DNA from: Deltaproteobacteria bacterium
GTDB lineage: Bacteria > Myxococcota > JADLHZ01
Length of the DNA stretch: 64,000 nucleotides
Assembly: GCA_020848545.1 (NCBI GenBank)
Contig: JADLHZ010000084.1
Coordinates: forward strand, 176,381 to 240,380
Direction of reading: 5' to 3'
Each line of letters begins with the position of its first letter. The first letter of the stretch is position 1. The notes beneath the pieces are model-generated. The model was not told the origin of the DNA and did not search any database. It was given only the letters and a program-made list of their open reading frames with translations. The position numbers and the translations under genes are program-made. This document shows, piece after piece, positions 36,438 through 46,800 of this stretch.

Positions 36438-37268
36438 ATGCTGCGCACCCTCTTCGTCGTTTCGTTCCTTCTCGTCGCCTTCGCCCAGAGCGCCAACGCC
36501 ACCGTCACGGTCACCGGCGTCGCCGCTGCGAGCCTGGACAAAGAGCGCGCCACCTTCGTCAAAGAGGCGGTCGAGCAGGCGCTGCGCATGCGCAAGATCA
36601 AAGTCGGCGCGAACGGCGAAGAGACCGTGGTCGTCAGCTCGAAGAAGCTCGGTTCGTACGTGATGATTCGCCTGGAGCGCTTGCGCCAAGAAGCCCTGCT
36701 CGCCGAAGCCGAGAGCCGCGCGAAGCTGAAGGACGACGACGCCATCCTCGACATCGCCACCGAGCTCGTCGACGAGATCTACCCGCGCACTTCACGCGCT
36801 CCGGCACCGTCGCAAGCCGAGCTCGCCGGCCGCGTCTTCGATTCGCGCTACGAAACGCCGCCCGCGAGCGCGCCGACCCAGCAACGCGCGTACGTCGTGT
36901 CGCAAGGCGCGCCGGTGCAGCCGCAAGCGCCGGTCTACACGCCGATGCCGCTTGGAAACGCCGAGCAGCTCCGCGCCCGCGCCGCCGCGCTGAAGGTGGG
37001 CGGTCAATTGCTCATCGGCGCCGGCGTGCCGAGCTTGGTCCTCGGCGTGGCGATGAGCGTCGCCGGCGGCCTCATGAACCACGGGCCGATCCTCGGCGGC
37101 GGCATCGCGCTCAGCGTCGCGTCGACCGGTATGGTCATCGGCGGCAGCGTGATGATGGGCTCCGCGCGCAAGCTGCAGAAGCAAGCGAGTGGCCACATCG
37201 AATTGTCGGGTGTCGGCGTCGCGCCGAGCCAGAACGGCGCCTACGTCAGCGCCGCCTTCCGCTATTAA
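36438..37268 (+). CDS. Exported hypothetical protein
   Basis: A 276-residue protein with a Sec signal peptide (about 1-22, MLRTLFVVSFLLVAFAQSANA). ATG 36438 is preceded by AAGGAG at 7 nt. The mature N-terminal part (23-120) is a small alpha/beta domain (VTVTGVAAASLDKERATFV, EETVVVSSKKLGSYVMIRL) like those of outer-membrane-associated TolB/CsgG type nucleotide-fold proteins; this is an impression. A Pro/Gln-rich linker leads to two hydrophobic Gly-rich segments (about 195-250, VGGQLLIGAGVPSLVLGVAM and LGGGIALSVASTGMVIGGS) that may form a helical hairpin in the membrane. The end overlaps the convergent aldehyde dehydrogenase gene by 4 bp. It is divergent from prfC. Confidence 0.75.
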   Translation: MLRTLFVVSFLLVAFAQSANATVTVTGVAAASLDKERATFVKEAVEQALRMRKIKVGANGEETVVVSSKKLGSYVMIRLERLRQEALLAEAESRAKLKDDDAILDIATELVDEIYPRTSRAPAPSQAELAGRVFDSRYETPPASAPTQQRAYVVSQGAPVQPQAPVYTPMPLGNAEQLRARAAALKVGGQLLIGAGVPSLVLGVAMSVAGGLMNHGPILGGGIALSVASTGMVIGGSVMMGSARKLQKQASGHIELSGVGVAPSQNGAYVSAAFRY

Positions 37269-38686
37269 AGATACTTCAGCAGCTTCATCGCCCGCTTCAA
37301 GATCCCGAGCTTGTTGCCATACGGCGCCCCATACAGCGGCATCTCGAAGTGCATCCGCCGCGTAAACACCGAGCGCATGTGGCTGAACTCCTCGAACCCG
37401 CGCTGCCCGTGATACGCGCCGAGGCCGCTCGGGCCGATGCCGCCGAAGGGCAAGCTCGAATTTCCGAAGTGCACCATCAAATCGTTCACGCACGCGTCGC
37501 CCGACGTCTGCCGATCGAGGAAGTACTCCACCTCGCTCGCCTTGTCTGAAAAAACGTACATTGCGAGGGGCTGGTCGCGCGCCTGGGTGATCGCGAGCGC
37601 TTCTTCCGGCGTGTTGTACTCGACGATCGGCAACACCGGCCCGAAGATCTCTTCCTGCATCAGCGGCGCATCGAGCTTCGGCTGCGTGACGAGCGTGGGC
37701 GCGATGTAGCGCTCGCTCTCGACGACCTCGCCGCCGAACGCGACGGTGCCGTCCTTGAGGTAGCTCGCGATGCGCTTCAGGTGCCGTTGATTGACGATGC
37801 GCGCGTAGTCCGGGCTGTCCTTCGGGTTCTGGCCGTAGACCTTCGTGATGCGCGCCTTCAGCTTCTCGACCAAAGGACCTGCGACGCTGCGTTCGACCAA
37901 CAGATAGTCCGGCGCGATGCACGTCTGGCCGGCGTTCACGAACTTGCCCCACGTGAGGCGATTGGCCGTATGGTCGAGGTTCGCGTGCTTGGTGACGATC
38001 GTCGGGCTCTTGCCGCCGAGCTCGAGCGTGACCGGCGTGAGGAACTTCGCCGCCTTCTCCATGATGATGCGGCCGACGCCCGTGCCGCCGGTGAAGAAGA
38101 TGTGATCGAAGCGTTGCTCGAGCAGCGCGGTCGACACCTCGACGCCGCCTTCGACGCACGCCAGAAACGCCGGATCGAAGTTCTCGCGCACGATCTTCGC
38201 AATCACGGCGCTCGTCGCCGGCGCGAGCTCGCTCGGCTTGACGACGTTGCAATTGCCCGCGGAGATCGACGCGACGAGCGGGGCGCCGATGAGGTTGAAC
38301 GGATAGTTCCACGGCCCGATGATCAGCGCGACGCCCTTCGGCTCCGGGCGAATCTCGCTCTTCGCCGGCTGCACGATGAGGCTCGTCGGCACGGTGCGGG
38401 GCTGGGCCCAGTGGCGCATGTGGCGCAGCGTGTGCCGCAGCTCCTCGGAGGTGGTGGCGATCTCGGTGAGGAAGGTCTCGGTCTCGCACTTGCCGAGGTC
38501 GGCCTTCAGCGCGGCGAAGATCTCGGCTTCGTACTTTTGCATCGCTTCGCCGAGCTTCTTCAGCTGTTCGGCGCGATAGTCGAGCGAGCGCGTGGCGCCG
38601 GTCGAGAAGAACGCGCGCTGCGCATCGATGATCTTCGCGACGTTGGCGATCCCGACGGGAATGACTTTGGCGGCTTCGGCGGACAT
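37265..38686 (-). CDS. NAD(P)-dependent aldehyde dehydrogenase, class 3-like
   Basis: Oxidises aldehydes to acids. 473 residues; the form without the long N-terminal extension and with a C-terminal EEFSHMRSVFTRRM resembles class 3/fatty aldehyde dehydrogenases and CalB-type coniferyl aldehyde dehydrogenases. Catalytic Cys lies in NAGQTCIAPDY, general base Glu in LELGGKSP, the cofactor loop in FTGGTGVGRIIMEKAA, and the substrate-side motif IIGPWNYPFNL near residue 125. A basic C-terminus (KLGILKRAMKLLKYL) may touch the membrane. An excellent AGGAGG lies 7 nt before ATG 38686. It shares the strand with the CobW GTPase gene 67 bp upstream. Confidence 0.94.
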   Translation of the reverse strand: MSAEAAKVIPVGIANVAKIIDAQRAFFSTGATRSLDYRAEQLKKLGEAMQKYEAEIFAALKADLGKCETETFLTEIATTSEELRHTLRHMRHWAQPRTVPTSLIVQPAKSEIRPEPKGVALIIGPWNYPFNLIGAPLVASISAGNCNVVKPSELAPATSAVIAKIVRENFDPAFLACVEGGVEVSTALLEQRFDHIFFTGGTGVGRIIMEKAAKFLTPVTLELGGKSPTIVTKHANLDHTANRLTWGKFVNAGQTCIAPDYLLVERSVAGPLVEKLKARITKVYGQNPKDSPDYARIVNQRHLKRIASYLKDGTVAFGGEVVESERYIAPTLVTQPKLDAPLMQEEIFGPVLPIVEYNTPEEALAITQARDQPLAMYVFSDKASEVEYFLDRQTSGDACVNDLMVHFGNSSLPFGGIGPSGLGAYHGQRGFEEFSHMRSVFTRRMHFEMPLYGAPYGNKLGILKRAMKLLKYL

Positions 38687-38753
38687 GGGCGGCCTCCTGA
38701 CGTGTCAGTTATCGGAGTATGGCATGACGTAGCCCTAGCGGCGAGTGAGCGGT

Positions 38754-39626
38754 CTACACGCTTGTTGCGAGCGCGGCCAGCGCGTTTTCGATGGATCGTC
38801 GGTCCAGCCCCTCGCCGAAGAAAGCGAAGCGGCTTTCGCCGTGGGCCGGGGGTGCGGCGTCGGGCTCTGTGTGCATGCGTTGGGCGACGCGGTGCACGGC
38901 GAGCCAGGTCTCTTTGAGCCGGACGATCGCTTTGGCGCGGTAGACCTCCTTCGGCAACGCTTCGAACCACGCTTCCACGGCGGCGCCGTCGAACGCTTCT
39001 TTGCGCGAGACGACGAAGCCCTCGAAGCGGGAGTGGCGGGGCAGCGCGAAGGCCGGGCGTTCTTTCTCGCGCAGGTCGAGATCGCCGGAGAACAACGCCG
39101 CGGTGAGCGCCTCTGGGTCGATGAAGCGCGCATCCTTGGCGACGGTCTTCACCGCGGCTTCGAGCGCCGACGTGTCGCTGACGAGATCGCGCTTGGCGAC
39201 GACGAGCCAATCTGCCGCTTGCACCTGCGCCTTCCATTCGTCTTTGTCGTAGGTCTCCCCGCCGGTCGGATCGAGGACGGTGATGACGCCGTCGAGGGCG
39301 ACGCCTGCGATCGCTTCGAGGCGCCAGATGATCGGCAGCGGATCGGCGAGGCCAGTCGTTTCGAAGATCACGCGGTCGAGATCACGCCGATCGATGAGCT
39401 CCTGCAGCGCGCGCTCGAAGTCCGAGCTGCGCACGCAGCACGCACACGCTTCGGCGAGCTCCTTGAACGCTCTTTGCGCGTCGATTCCGGTGTCGATGCC
39501 AGCGTCGCCGACCTCGTTGAGCAGCACGCCGATGCGTTCTTTGTCGGCCGCCTTCAAAAGTCGTTTGAGGAGCGTCGTCTTCCCCGCGCCGAGGAAGCCC
39601 GACAGGATCGTCACGCGTAACCCCAT
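38754..39626 (-). CDS. CobW/COG0523-type GTPase (G3E family)
   Basis: A putative metal chaperone GTPase of the CobW group. 290 residues. P-loop GFLGAGKTTLLKRLL (10-24), metal-binding CxCC motif CACC (61-64), the G3-like FETTGLADPLPII and the G4-like VAKRDLV are visible. The C-terminal CobW_C domain (about 200-285) is short. In the family this pairs GTP hydrolysis with delivery of zinc, cobalt or nickel; which metal and which client cannot be said. The beta-carbonic anhydrase (zinc) and the cobalamin adenosyltransferase in the window are possible but unproven clients. Cluster C of the gaaaagggaccgggg repeats lies upstream, with the GCTTTTCGTGG motif 33 to 23 bp before the ATG. Confidence 0.9.
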   Translation of the reverse strand: MGLRVTILSGFLGAGKTTLLKRLLKAADKERIGVLLNEVGDAGIDTGIDAQRAFKELAEACACCVRSSDFERALQELIDRRDLDRVIFETTGLADPLPIIWRLEAIAGVALDGVITVLDPTGGETYDKDEWKAQVQAADWLVVAKRDLVSDTSALEAAVKTVAKDARFIDPEALTAALFSGDLDLREKERPAFALPRHSRFEGFVVSRKEAFDGAAVEAWFEALPKEVYRAKAIVRLKETWLAVHRVAQRMHTEPDAAPPAHGESRFAFFGEGLDRRSIENALAALATSV

Positions 39627-39655
39627 GTCACCACGCGTACCACGAAAAGCGCCGC

Positions 39656-39696
39656 GAAAAGGGACCGGGGAAGCTTTCGCCGAAAAGGGACCGGGG
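39656..39696. repeat. Cluster C of gaaaagggaccgggg repeats, upstream of CobW GTPase
   Basis: Two direct copies of GAAAAGGGACCGGGG (39656-39670 and 39682-39696), 11 nt apart, and a degenerate CGAAAAGC at 39642-39649. Seen from the GTPase gene they are in the opposite orientation to the last copy before alaS. GCTTTTCGTGG follows next to the gene, as in clusters A and B. Confidence 0.78.
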
Positions 39697-39710
39697 AGAG
39701 CGGGGAGCGA

Positions 39711-40988
39711 CTACTTCGCGCGCGTGAGCCACTTCCACGGCCATGGCGACCAAACGGCGTTCGGGTGATCCTTGATCCAATCCGTCGGACGATTCCGCGC
39801 GCCTTCGGGGACGACGAGCGAGCCCACGTAGTCGGCGTCGGCGTAGACCCGATCGATCAGCCGCTTCACGTCGGCGAGATCCTTCTGGTCGACGACGCCG
39901 TTCGAGGTCGCGCGGTAGAACTGCACCGTCACGCGCACGGGGAAGCGGGTGTCACGCTTCAGCGTCAACCCGTTCATCTCGGCGAAAGGACCTTGATCGT
40001 CGCCGTGACCGAGCACCGCTTGCTCGACGTTCGAACGCTCGCGCGCCTCTTCTTGCATCGCGCCGGCGCCCTTCGCGCTCGGTGCGGCCATCATGAGGTC
40101 GGCGGCGTCGTCCATCGCGAGGCCGCCCATGTAGCCGCGCTGTTGGTGCACGAGGGGCACTTGCACGACCATCATCATGTCGGCGCCTTCGTCGAGCGCG
40201 CCTTGATCCGCGGGCTTGCCGCCGCCAGTCGCGATGCGCTTCTCGACGTCGCTCTTCCGCTCGGCGGTGAACACCGTGCGTTGGCCGCCGTTGTTGAAGA
40301 AGAGCTGCTGGCCCCAGCCTTGGTACGACTGGTCTCCGCTGTTGTTCTCGATGACCGTCGCCGACAAGCCTTCGCGCGTGATCAACAAGGTCAGCACCGC
40401 CGGCGAGCCGGGCGCGCTCTGATAGTTGAAGATCACCGGGTTGAACTCTGCTTTTCCGCCCTTCGGGATCGGCACGAACACGTGCTGCGCGCTGACCAAA
40501 AAGTGCGTGTCGCGCGGCGCCGAGAGATCGCCCGAGCCCTTCATCGTCGTCGGGTCGCTCAGGTAGAGCTTCAGGTTCTTCAGCACGTCGCTCAACGGCA
40601 CCGCTTCGAGCTGCCCGTCCTTCCTTTGATTGCCGACGCGCACCCACATCTTCTCGGCGCGGATGTCGCCCGTCTTGTCGGTGAAGTTCGGATAGCGGAT
40701 CACCGGCAACAGATGCGTCAGCGTTCCGTTCGGCATCTTCTCGCGCACTTGCAGCGTGAGGTCGCTGATGTTCGGGCCGATCGAAGAGCCGCCCGCGCGG
40801 CCGGTGTCTTCCCACATGACGTTCAAGACGTTGAAGCCCAAGGCGCCGGCGCGGCTCTGCAATTCACCGTCGCCCGGCATCGCGCAGACCTTCTCGATCA
40901 CTTCACGGTAGGTCGGTGTGGGACGAATGCCCCACGCACCAGGCGCGGCGGTGGTGAGCGACATCAACATCAAGGGTAGTGCGAACAT
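39711..40988 (-). CDS. Exported hypothetical protein
   Basis: A 425-residue protein with signal peptide (about 1-15, MFALPLMLMSLTTAAPG) and ATG 40988 preceded by AGGAGCCGCCC. The mature part shows no family I recognise. It looks beta-rich with several aromatic strands (VLNVMWEDTGRAGGSSIGPN, GQQLFFNNGGQRTVFTAERK), has an acidic Met/Ala-rich middle (about 275-325, LDEGADMMMVV, MDDAADLMMAAPS), and ends basic/aromatic (WSPWPWKWLTRAK). Only one cysteine remains. The reading frame continues far upstream as an open antisense frame of addB; this extension is not credible. It is divergent from addB, so the 90 bp between starts hold both promoters. Confidence 0.8.
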   Translation of the reverse strand: MFALPLMLMSLTTAAPGAWGIRPTPTYREVIEKVCAMPGDGELQSRAGALGFNVLNVMWEDTGRAGGSSIGPNISDLTLQVREKMPNGTLTHLLPVIRYPNFTDKTGDIRAEKMWVRVGNQRKDGQLEAVPLSDVLKNLKLYLSDPTTMKGSGDLSAPRDTHFLVSAQHVFVPIPKGGKAEFNPVIFNYQSAPGSPAVLTLLITREGLSATVIENNSGDQSYQGWGQQLFFNNGGQRTVFTAERKSDVEKRIATGGGKPADQGALDEGADMMMVVQVPLVHQQRGYMGGLAMDDAADLMMAAPSAKGAGAMQEEARERSNVEQAVLGHGDDQGPFAEMNGLTLKRDTRFPVRVTVQFYRATSNGVVDQKDLADVKRLIDRVYADADYVGSLVVPEGARNRPTDWIKDHPNAVWSPWPWKWLTRAK

Positions 40989-41078
40989 GGGCGGCTCCTT
41001 TTGCACTGTTCGTCGTACGAGCCGGAAAAATTGCCACCACGCCTTGCCGTTTAGGCGCCGAGTAGCGAAGGAGGGGCT

Positions 41079-43868
41079 GTGAAACGGCAGCTCGAGCTCG
41101 ACTTTTCGCAGCCGCGAGCGCGCGCCACCGAAGCGCCCGAGGCGCAGCCTGTGTTCCTCGACTGGCGTGCGCCCGCGTTGGAATCGGCCGCCGATTGGCT
41201 GCTCGGCAAAGCGCCCGCGCACGATCGCGTGACCGATCTGCAGCGCTTCATCGTGTGTCTGCCGACGGCGCGAGCGGGCCGCCGCCTGCTCGAAGCGCTC
41301 GTCGATCGCGCGGAGGCGAAGCACCGAGGCCTTTTGCCGCCAGCGATCGTGACGCTCGGATCGCTCGCGGAGCTGCTCTACGTCTGCGATCGTCCGGTCG
41401 CCAGCGAAGAGCAGCGCTTGCTGGCGTGGGCCGAGGCGGTGCGAGCGAGCGACGTGCGGGTGCTCACCGGCGGTGAAGCACCGGAGGCTGCGGCCGGTCG
41501 CGCCCTCGCGAACGCTTTCGTCGCGCTGGAGGATGAGCTCGCGGCGGCGCGCCTCGCGTTCTCCGATGTGTGCGAGGTGAGCGGCGACGACGATCCGTCG
41601 CGGCGCGAGCGCTGGGCGTTGCTGCAGAGCATCGCCGATCTCGCGCGCGAGCACCTCGCCGCAGCGGGGCTCATCGATCGCCACGCCGCGCGCGAGACGG
41701 CGCTGAAAGCAGGCGCCGTGCGCTGCGAGCGCGACATCGTGCTCGTCGCGTGCGTCGACGTGCCGCCCTTTCTGCACGCGATGTTGACCGCGCTCGGCTC
41801 GCAAGTGACGCCGCTCGTCTTCGCGCCGGATCGCATGCGCGAGCGCTTCGATGCGCTCGGGGCGCTGCGGACGAAGCCGTGGCTCCACGCCGGCATCGCG
41901 GTGTCGGACGATGCCATCGCGTTCTGTGCGAGCGCGCGTGAGCAAGGCGCGGCGGTGCGTGACGCGATCGCTGCGCTCGAGGACGATCTCGCGCTCGACG
42001 ATGTGACGGTGTGTGTCCTCGACGATGAGGTCATCGCGCCGATCGAGAGCGAGCTCGCCGAGGAGGGGATCGCGGTTCACCTGGGCACGCCGCGTCCGTT
42101 TGCGACGAGCGCCGTTGCCCGCTTGCTGCTCGCGACGCGGGACTATCTGCGCGATCAGGCGATGCGCGCGTTCGCCGTTTGGGCGCGTCATCCCGATGTC
42201 GAAAGAAAGCTGCACATGGCCGAGGCGCTGCTGCCGGCGATCGACGGGCTGCGCGCCGAGCACTTCGTCGAGCGCTTTCGGCCGCCCTTCCTCGGCCGTC
42301 CGAGCGAGCGCGGAGTGCTCCTCGACCTCTATGGCCGCGCGTTCGATCTGCTCGGTCCGCTCGCGCACGAAGACGAGGCTCCGCTTTGCGTGTGGGCGGC
42401 CGAGATCGTGCGCTTCGTGGCGCGCGTCTATGGCTCGCGCCGGCTCTCTCGCGAACATCCGGGCGAACGGGCGCTGCTCGACGCGCTGGAAGCGTTGATG
42501 GCGACGTGCGAGCGGCTCGCGCAGAAAAACCGGCTCACCGAGCGTGCGATGACCGCGGCCGACGCCCTCGATTGGGTGTGCTTCGTTCTTGCCGATGCTG
42601 CGCTCGCGCCGCCGCCGGTCGACGTGGCGATCGAGGTCGTCGGTTGGCTCGACGTGTTGCTCGACGCGGCGCCGGCGCTGATCGTGACGTCGATGAACGA
42701 CGGCTTCGTGCCCGAGGCCGTCAACGCCGACGCCTTCCTGCCGAACGGCTTGCGCGCGAGGCTGCCGGGCGTGGTCGACAACGATCGCCGCCACGCACGC
42801 GACGCGTATGTGCTCTCGGCCGCGCTCGCGACGAAGCGCGCGTTGTCCTTCACCGTCGGCTCGCGCACCTTGGTCGGCGATCCGCTGCTGCCGAGCCGCT
42901 TGCTGCTCGCGTGCGATCCCGAAACCGCGGCCCGGCGGCTCAAAGCGTTCACCGGCCACGCGCGGCCTGCCCCGGTGCTCGACGATCGCCGCGGCGTGCG
43001 CATCGTCGTGCCGGAGCCCGTCGTCACGCGGCCGGTGACGGCGATGCGCGTGTCGGCATTTCGCACGTACCTTGCGTGTCCGTATCGCTTCTACCTGCGC
43101 CACGTTTGTGGCCTGCGTGCGGTCGAAGACGAGCGCCACGAGCTCAATGCCGCGCAGTTCGGCTCGCTCGCGCACCTCGTGCTCTGCGACTTCGCCAAGT
43201 CGGACGCGCGCGAGGCCACCGACGCGCAGCCGATCCGCCTGGCGCTGGAGTCGGCGCTGCGCACGCGCACGCACGAGCTCTTCGGCGACGAGGTGCCGAT
43301 CGCGATCCGCTTGCAGCTGCGCCAGCTCGGTGATCGCTTCAAGCAGTTCGCGGCGTGGCAAGCGCGCTGGGCGGACCAAGGCTGGCGCATCGCGCACCAA
43401 GAGCTGCCGTTCAAAGGCACGACCGCATCGATCGTCGTCGACGGCGAGCCGATGTACCTCACCGGAACGATCGATCGCGTCGATGAGCACAAAGACGGGC
43501 GAGTCATGATCTTCGACTACAAGACGAGCGACAAGCCGAAGCCGCCGGATCTCGTGCACAGGAAGAAAGGCGCGTGGCAGGACTTGCAGCTCCCGCTCTA
43601 CCGCCGGCTCTGGCGCTCGACCGGCGACACCCGGCCGCTGACGCTCGCGTATCTGAACATCGCCCCGACCGCGCACGAGACGAGCGAGCTCCCCGCGGCG
43701 TGGACGAACGAAGAGCTGCAAGAAGCCGACGCCCTCAGTGAGTCGATCGTGCGGGCGGTGCGCCGCGGCGAGTTCCCCATGCGCACGCCGCCGCCGAAGT
43801 TCTTCGAAGAGTTCGCGGCGATCTGCCAAGACGGCCAGCTGTCGAACGACGATGAGGAAGACGAGTGA
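41079..43868 (+). CDS. addB: AddB-like helicase/nuclease subunit
   Basis: Partner of AddA in double-strand break processing. 929 residues, start GTG 41079 behind AAGGAGGGG. The N-terminal half is an inactive helicase domain; the place of the P-loop reads PTARAGRRLLEAL (about 66-78), without the Lys of Walker A. The C-terminal PD-(D/E)XK nuclease has ACPYRFYLRHVCGL (about 669-682), FGSLAHLVLCDF with the catalytic His, and IFDYKTSDKP (about 810). The stop overlaps the GTG of addA (GTGA). In Fe-S type AddB a C-x2-C-x5-C motif follows near the C-terminus; here only one Cys is seen there, so the iron-sulfur cluster is probably missing. Confidence 0.86.
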   Translation: MKRQLELDFSQPRARATEAPEAQPVFLDWRAPALESAADWLLGKAPAHDRVTDLQRFIVCLPTARAGRRLLEALVDRAEAKHRGLLPPAIVTLGSLAELLYVCDRPVASEEQRLLAWAEAVRASDVRVLTGGEAPEAAAGRALANAFVALEDELAAARLAFSDVCEVSGDDDPSRRERWALLQSIADLAREHLAAAGLIDRHAARETALKAGAVRCERDIVLVACVDVPPFLHAMLTALGSQVTPLVFAPDRMRERFDALGALRTKPWLHAGIAVSDDAIAFCASAREQGAAVRDAIAALEDDLALDDVTVCVLDDEVIAPIESELAEEGIAVHLGTPRPFATSAVARLLLATRDYLRDQAMRAFAVWARHPDVERKLHMAEALLPAIDGLRAEHFVERFRPPFLGRPSERGVLLDLYGRAFDLLGPLAHEDEAPLCVWAAEIVRFVARVYGSRRLSREHPGERALLDALEALMATCERLAQKNRLTERAMTAADALDWVCFVLADAALAPPPVDVAIEVVGWLDVLLDAAPALIVTSMNDGFVPEAVNADAFLPNGLRARLPGVVDNDRRHARDAYVLSAALATKRALSFTVGSRTLVGDPLLPSRLLLACDPETAARRLKAFTGHARPAPVLDDRRGVRIVVPEPVVTRPVTAMRVSAFRTYLACPYRFYLRHVCGLRAVEDERHELNAAQFGSLAHLVLCDFAKSDAREATDAQPIRLALESALRTRTHELFGDEVPIAIRLQLRQLGDRFKQFAAWQARWADQGWRIAHQELPFKGTTASIVVDGEPMYLTGTIDRVDEHKDGRVMIFDYKTSDKPKPPDLVHRKKGAWQDLQLPLYRRLWRSTGDTRPLTLAYLNIAPTAHETSELPAAWTNEELQEADALSESIVRAVRRGEFPMRTPPPKFFEEFAAICQDGQLSNDDEEDE

Positions 43869-46800
43869 GCGGCTACGACCACGTGCAAATCCGCGCGTCG
43901 GCCGGCGCCGGTAAGACGTTTCAGCTGACCACGCGCTACTTGGGCCTCCTCGCGCGCGGGCAGCCCGTCGAGCACCTCTTGGCATCGACCTTCTCGCGCA
44001 AGGCCGCCGGCGAGATCATCGAGCGCGTGCTCCTGCGCCTCGCCGACGCCGCGTTGGAGGAGGCGAAGGCGAAGGAGCTCGGCCAGCACATCGGCCTCGA
44101 CGGGTTTCAACAAGCGGCGGCGCGCACGCTGCTCACGGAGACTACGCGGCGCCTGCACCGGATGAGCATCGGCACGCTCGACGCGTTCTTCATGGCGCTC
44201 GTGCAGAGCTTCGGCTTCGAGCTCGGCTTCGCGCCAGGATGGAAGATCTTGGACGAGGCGATGCTCGACGTCGTGCGCAAGACGGCGGTGCGCCAAGCGC
44301 TCGAAGCCGGCAGCGAGCGCGAGCTGCTCGATCGATTGAGCGCGATCTATCGCGGCGAGAGCCGGCAGTCCGTCTTTGCGAAGATCGACGAGGTCGTCAA
44401 AACGCTGCTGCCCGAGTACTTGGAGTCCGGGCACGCGGCGTGGCAGTGGCAGCCGCACGTCGATCCGCCCAAGCGCGCGCTCGAAGACGTCGTCCGCGAT
44501 CTCGCCGCCCTGCGCGTCGACGCCAAGATGCAGGGGCCACTCGAAGGCGACCTCAAGTGCCTGGCGAAGAAGGACTGGAAGACGCTGCTCTCTAAGGGCG
44601 TCTTCAAAGCGTTCCTCGCGAACCCCGGCGCGCCGACCTATCAACGGAAACCCTTGCCTCCCGAGCTCGGCGCGCTCTTCGCCGAAGCACGCGATCACGT
44701 CCGCAGCGACCTCGCCGCCCAGCTCACCGCCGAGACGCGCGCGTACGCAGCGCTGCTCGAGAGCGTCACCGAGCGCATCCGCGCGTTGAAGCAGCGCTTG
44801 CGCGGCTACGGCTTCGACGACGTGGCGCGCATCCTCGCCGCGCGGCTGATGGCTGGCCTCGACGACTCCACGATGGCGGAGCTCTTCTTCCGCCTGGATC
44901 AGCGCGTGCAGCACATGCTCCTCGACGAGCTGCAAGACACGTCGCTCGCGCAGTGGCACGTGCTGCAGGCGCTCGCGCGAGAGATCACGTCGTACGCAGA
45001 CGGCACGCGCTCGTTCTTTTGCGTCGGCGACGTCAAACAGGCGATCTACGGCTGGCGTGGCGGCGTCAGCGAGATCTTCGACGCGATCACGACCGAGCTC
45101 ACCGGCGTGCGCAGGCAGGAGCTGAGCGAGAGCCGGCGCTCGTCGCCCGTGATCATCGACGTCGTCAACCGCGCGTTCTCGGCGCTCGAAACGAACGCGG
45201 CGCTCACGGACTTTCCCGAGGCGACGAAGAAGTGGCTCGACGGCTTCTCGACGCACGCGACGGCGAAGAAGGACCTACCGGGCTACGCGCGCGTCGTCTT
45301 GTCGCCGGCGGCGGCCGACCCCGCTGAGCAAGAGGTGCAAACGCTTCAGTTCGTCGCCGAGGAGGTCGCGCGCTTGCACAAAGAGCACCCGGCGCGATCG
45401 ATCGGCGTGCTCGTTCGGCGCAACAAGGCGGTGCAGCGGCTGATCTTCGAGCTACAGAAGCGCGACGTCGTCGCCAGCGAAGAAGGCGGCAACCCGCTGA
45501 CCGATTCGCCTGCGGTGATGCTCGTCTTGTCGTTGCTGCGCCTCGCGGATCATCCGTCGGACACCGTGGCGCGCTTTCACGTGGCGCGCTCGCCCCTCGG
45601 CGAAGCGATCGCCTACACGGACGAGCGCGACGACCGCCGCGCCGCCGATCTCGCGCTGCAGGTGCGCGAGCAGATCGTCGAGCACGGGCTCAGTCGCACC
45701 GTGCGCCGCTACGCGCAGACGCTCGCCGCGCGCGTCGACGCCCGCAACGCCGGACGCCTGGCCCAGCTCGGCGAGCTCGCGGAGCGCTACGAGACGCAGA
45801 TCAGCGACGACGTGCAGAGCGCGCTCAGGCCGGCGAGCTTCGTCGCGTTCGCGCAGCTGATGAAGATGGAGGAGCTGCAGCCGTCGCGCGTGCGCGTGAT
45901 GACGATTCACCAGTCGAAGGGCTTGGAGTTCGACGTCGCGGTCGTCGCCGACATCGAAGAGCCGTTGCGCGGGCGCACGCCGCTCGTCGCGTTCGACAGA
46001 CCGTCGCCGGTGGAGCCGCCGGCGCGCGCGTTTCGCTACGTTGGCAGCGAGCAGCGGGCGTTGTTCCCCGAGCTCGAGGCGATGAGCTTGCAGGCGAAGA
46101 ACCTGAACGTGCGCGAGCGGCTCTCGAACTTGTACGTCGCCCTCACGCGGCCGCGGTACGCGCTGCACGTCTTCCTGCAGCCGCCGAAGGAGCAGAAGAC
46201 GATGGCGGGCGTGCTCCGCCATGCGCTGGCGGCAAACGTTCCGCTCGTGCCGGGGCAGACCTTGTTCGAAGCGGGCGACGCGCGGTGGTTCGAGAAGGAT
46301 CGCGCGCCGGCGACACCTGAACCGGCGCCGGCGCCGAAGCGTACGCCGATCCGCTTGCAGAAGCCGCGGCGCCTGGTGCGGCGGAGCCCGTCGTCGCTGG
46401 AGGGCGGCACGCGCATCGACGTCGGCGAGCACCTGCGCCTCGATCGACGGCCGTCGCTTGCGCGCGGATCGCTCGTGCACAAGTGGCTCGAGAGCATCGA
46501 GTGGCTCGACGACGGCGAGCCGAGCGACGCGGCATTTTTGGCGGCGGTGCCGGCAGACAGCAAGGGCGTGGATCTCACCGCCGAGCTCGTGGCGCTCCGG
46601 CAAGCGCTGCACATGGCGCCGATCCGCGCGGCGTTGTCGCGGGCGCGCTTCGAGCAAGACGGCGCCGCGCTGCGCGTCTATCGCGAGCTGCCGTTCGCCG
46701 TGCGCGAAGGCGACGTGCTCGTCAGCGGCAGCTTCGACCGCGTGATCGTCGCGCGCGGTGACAAGACGGCGGTGACGATCATCGACTTCAAGACCGATCG

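Noticed and set aside
40989..43985. Upstream extension of the 39711-40988 gene over addB
   Set aside because: The extension is antisense to AddB; a signal peptide and a good ribosome binding site fix the start at 40988.
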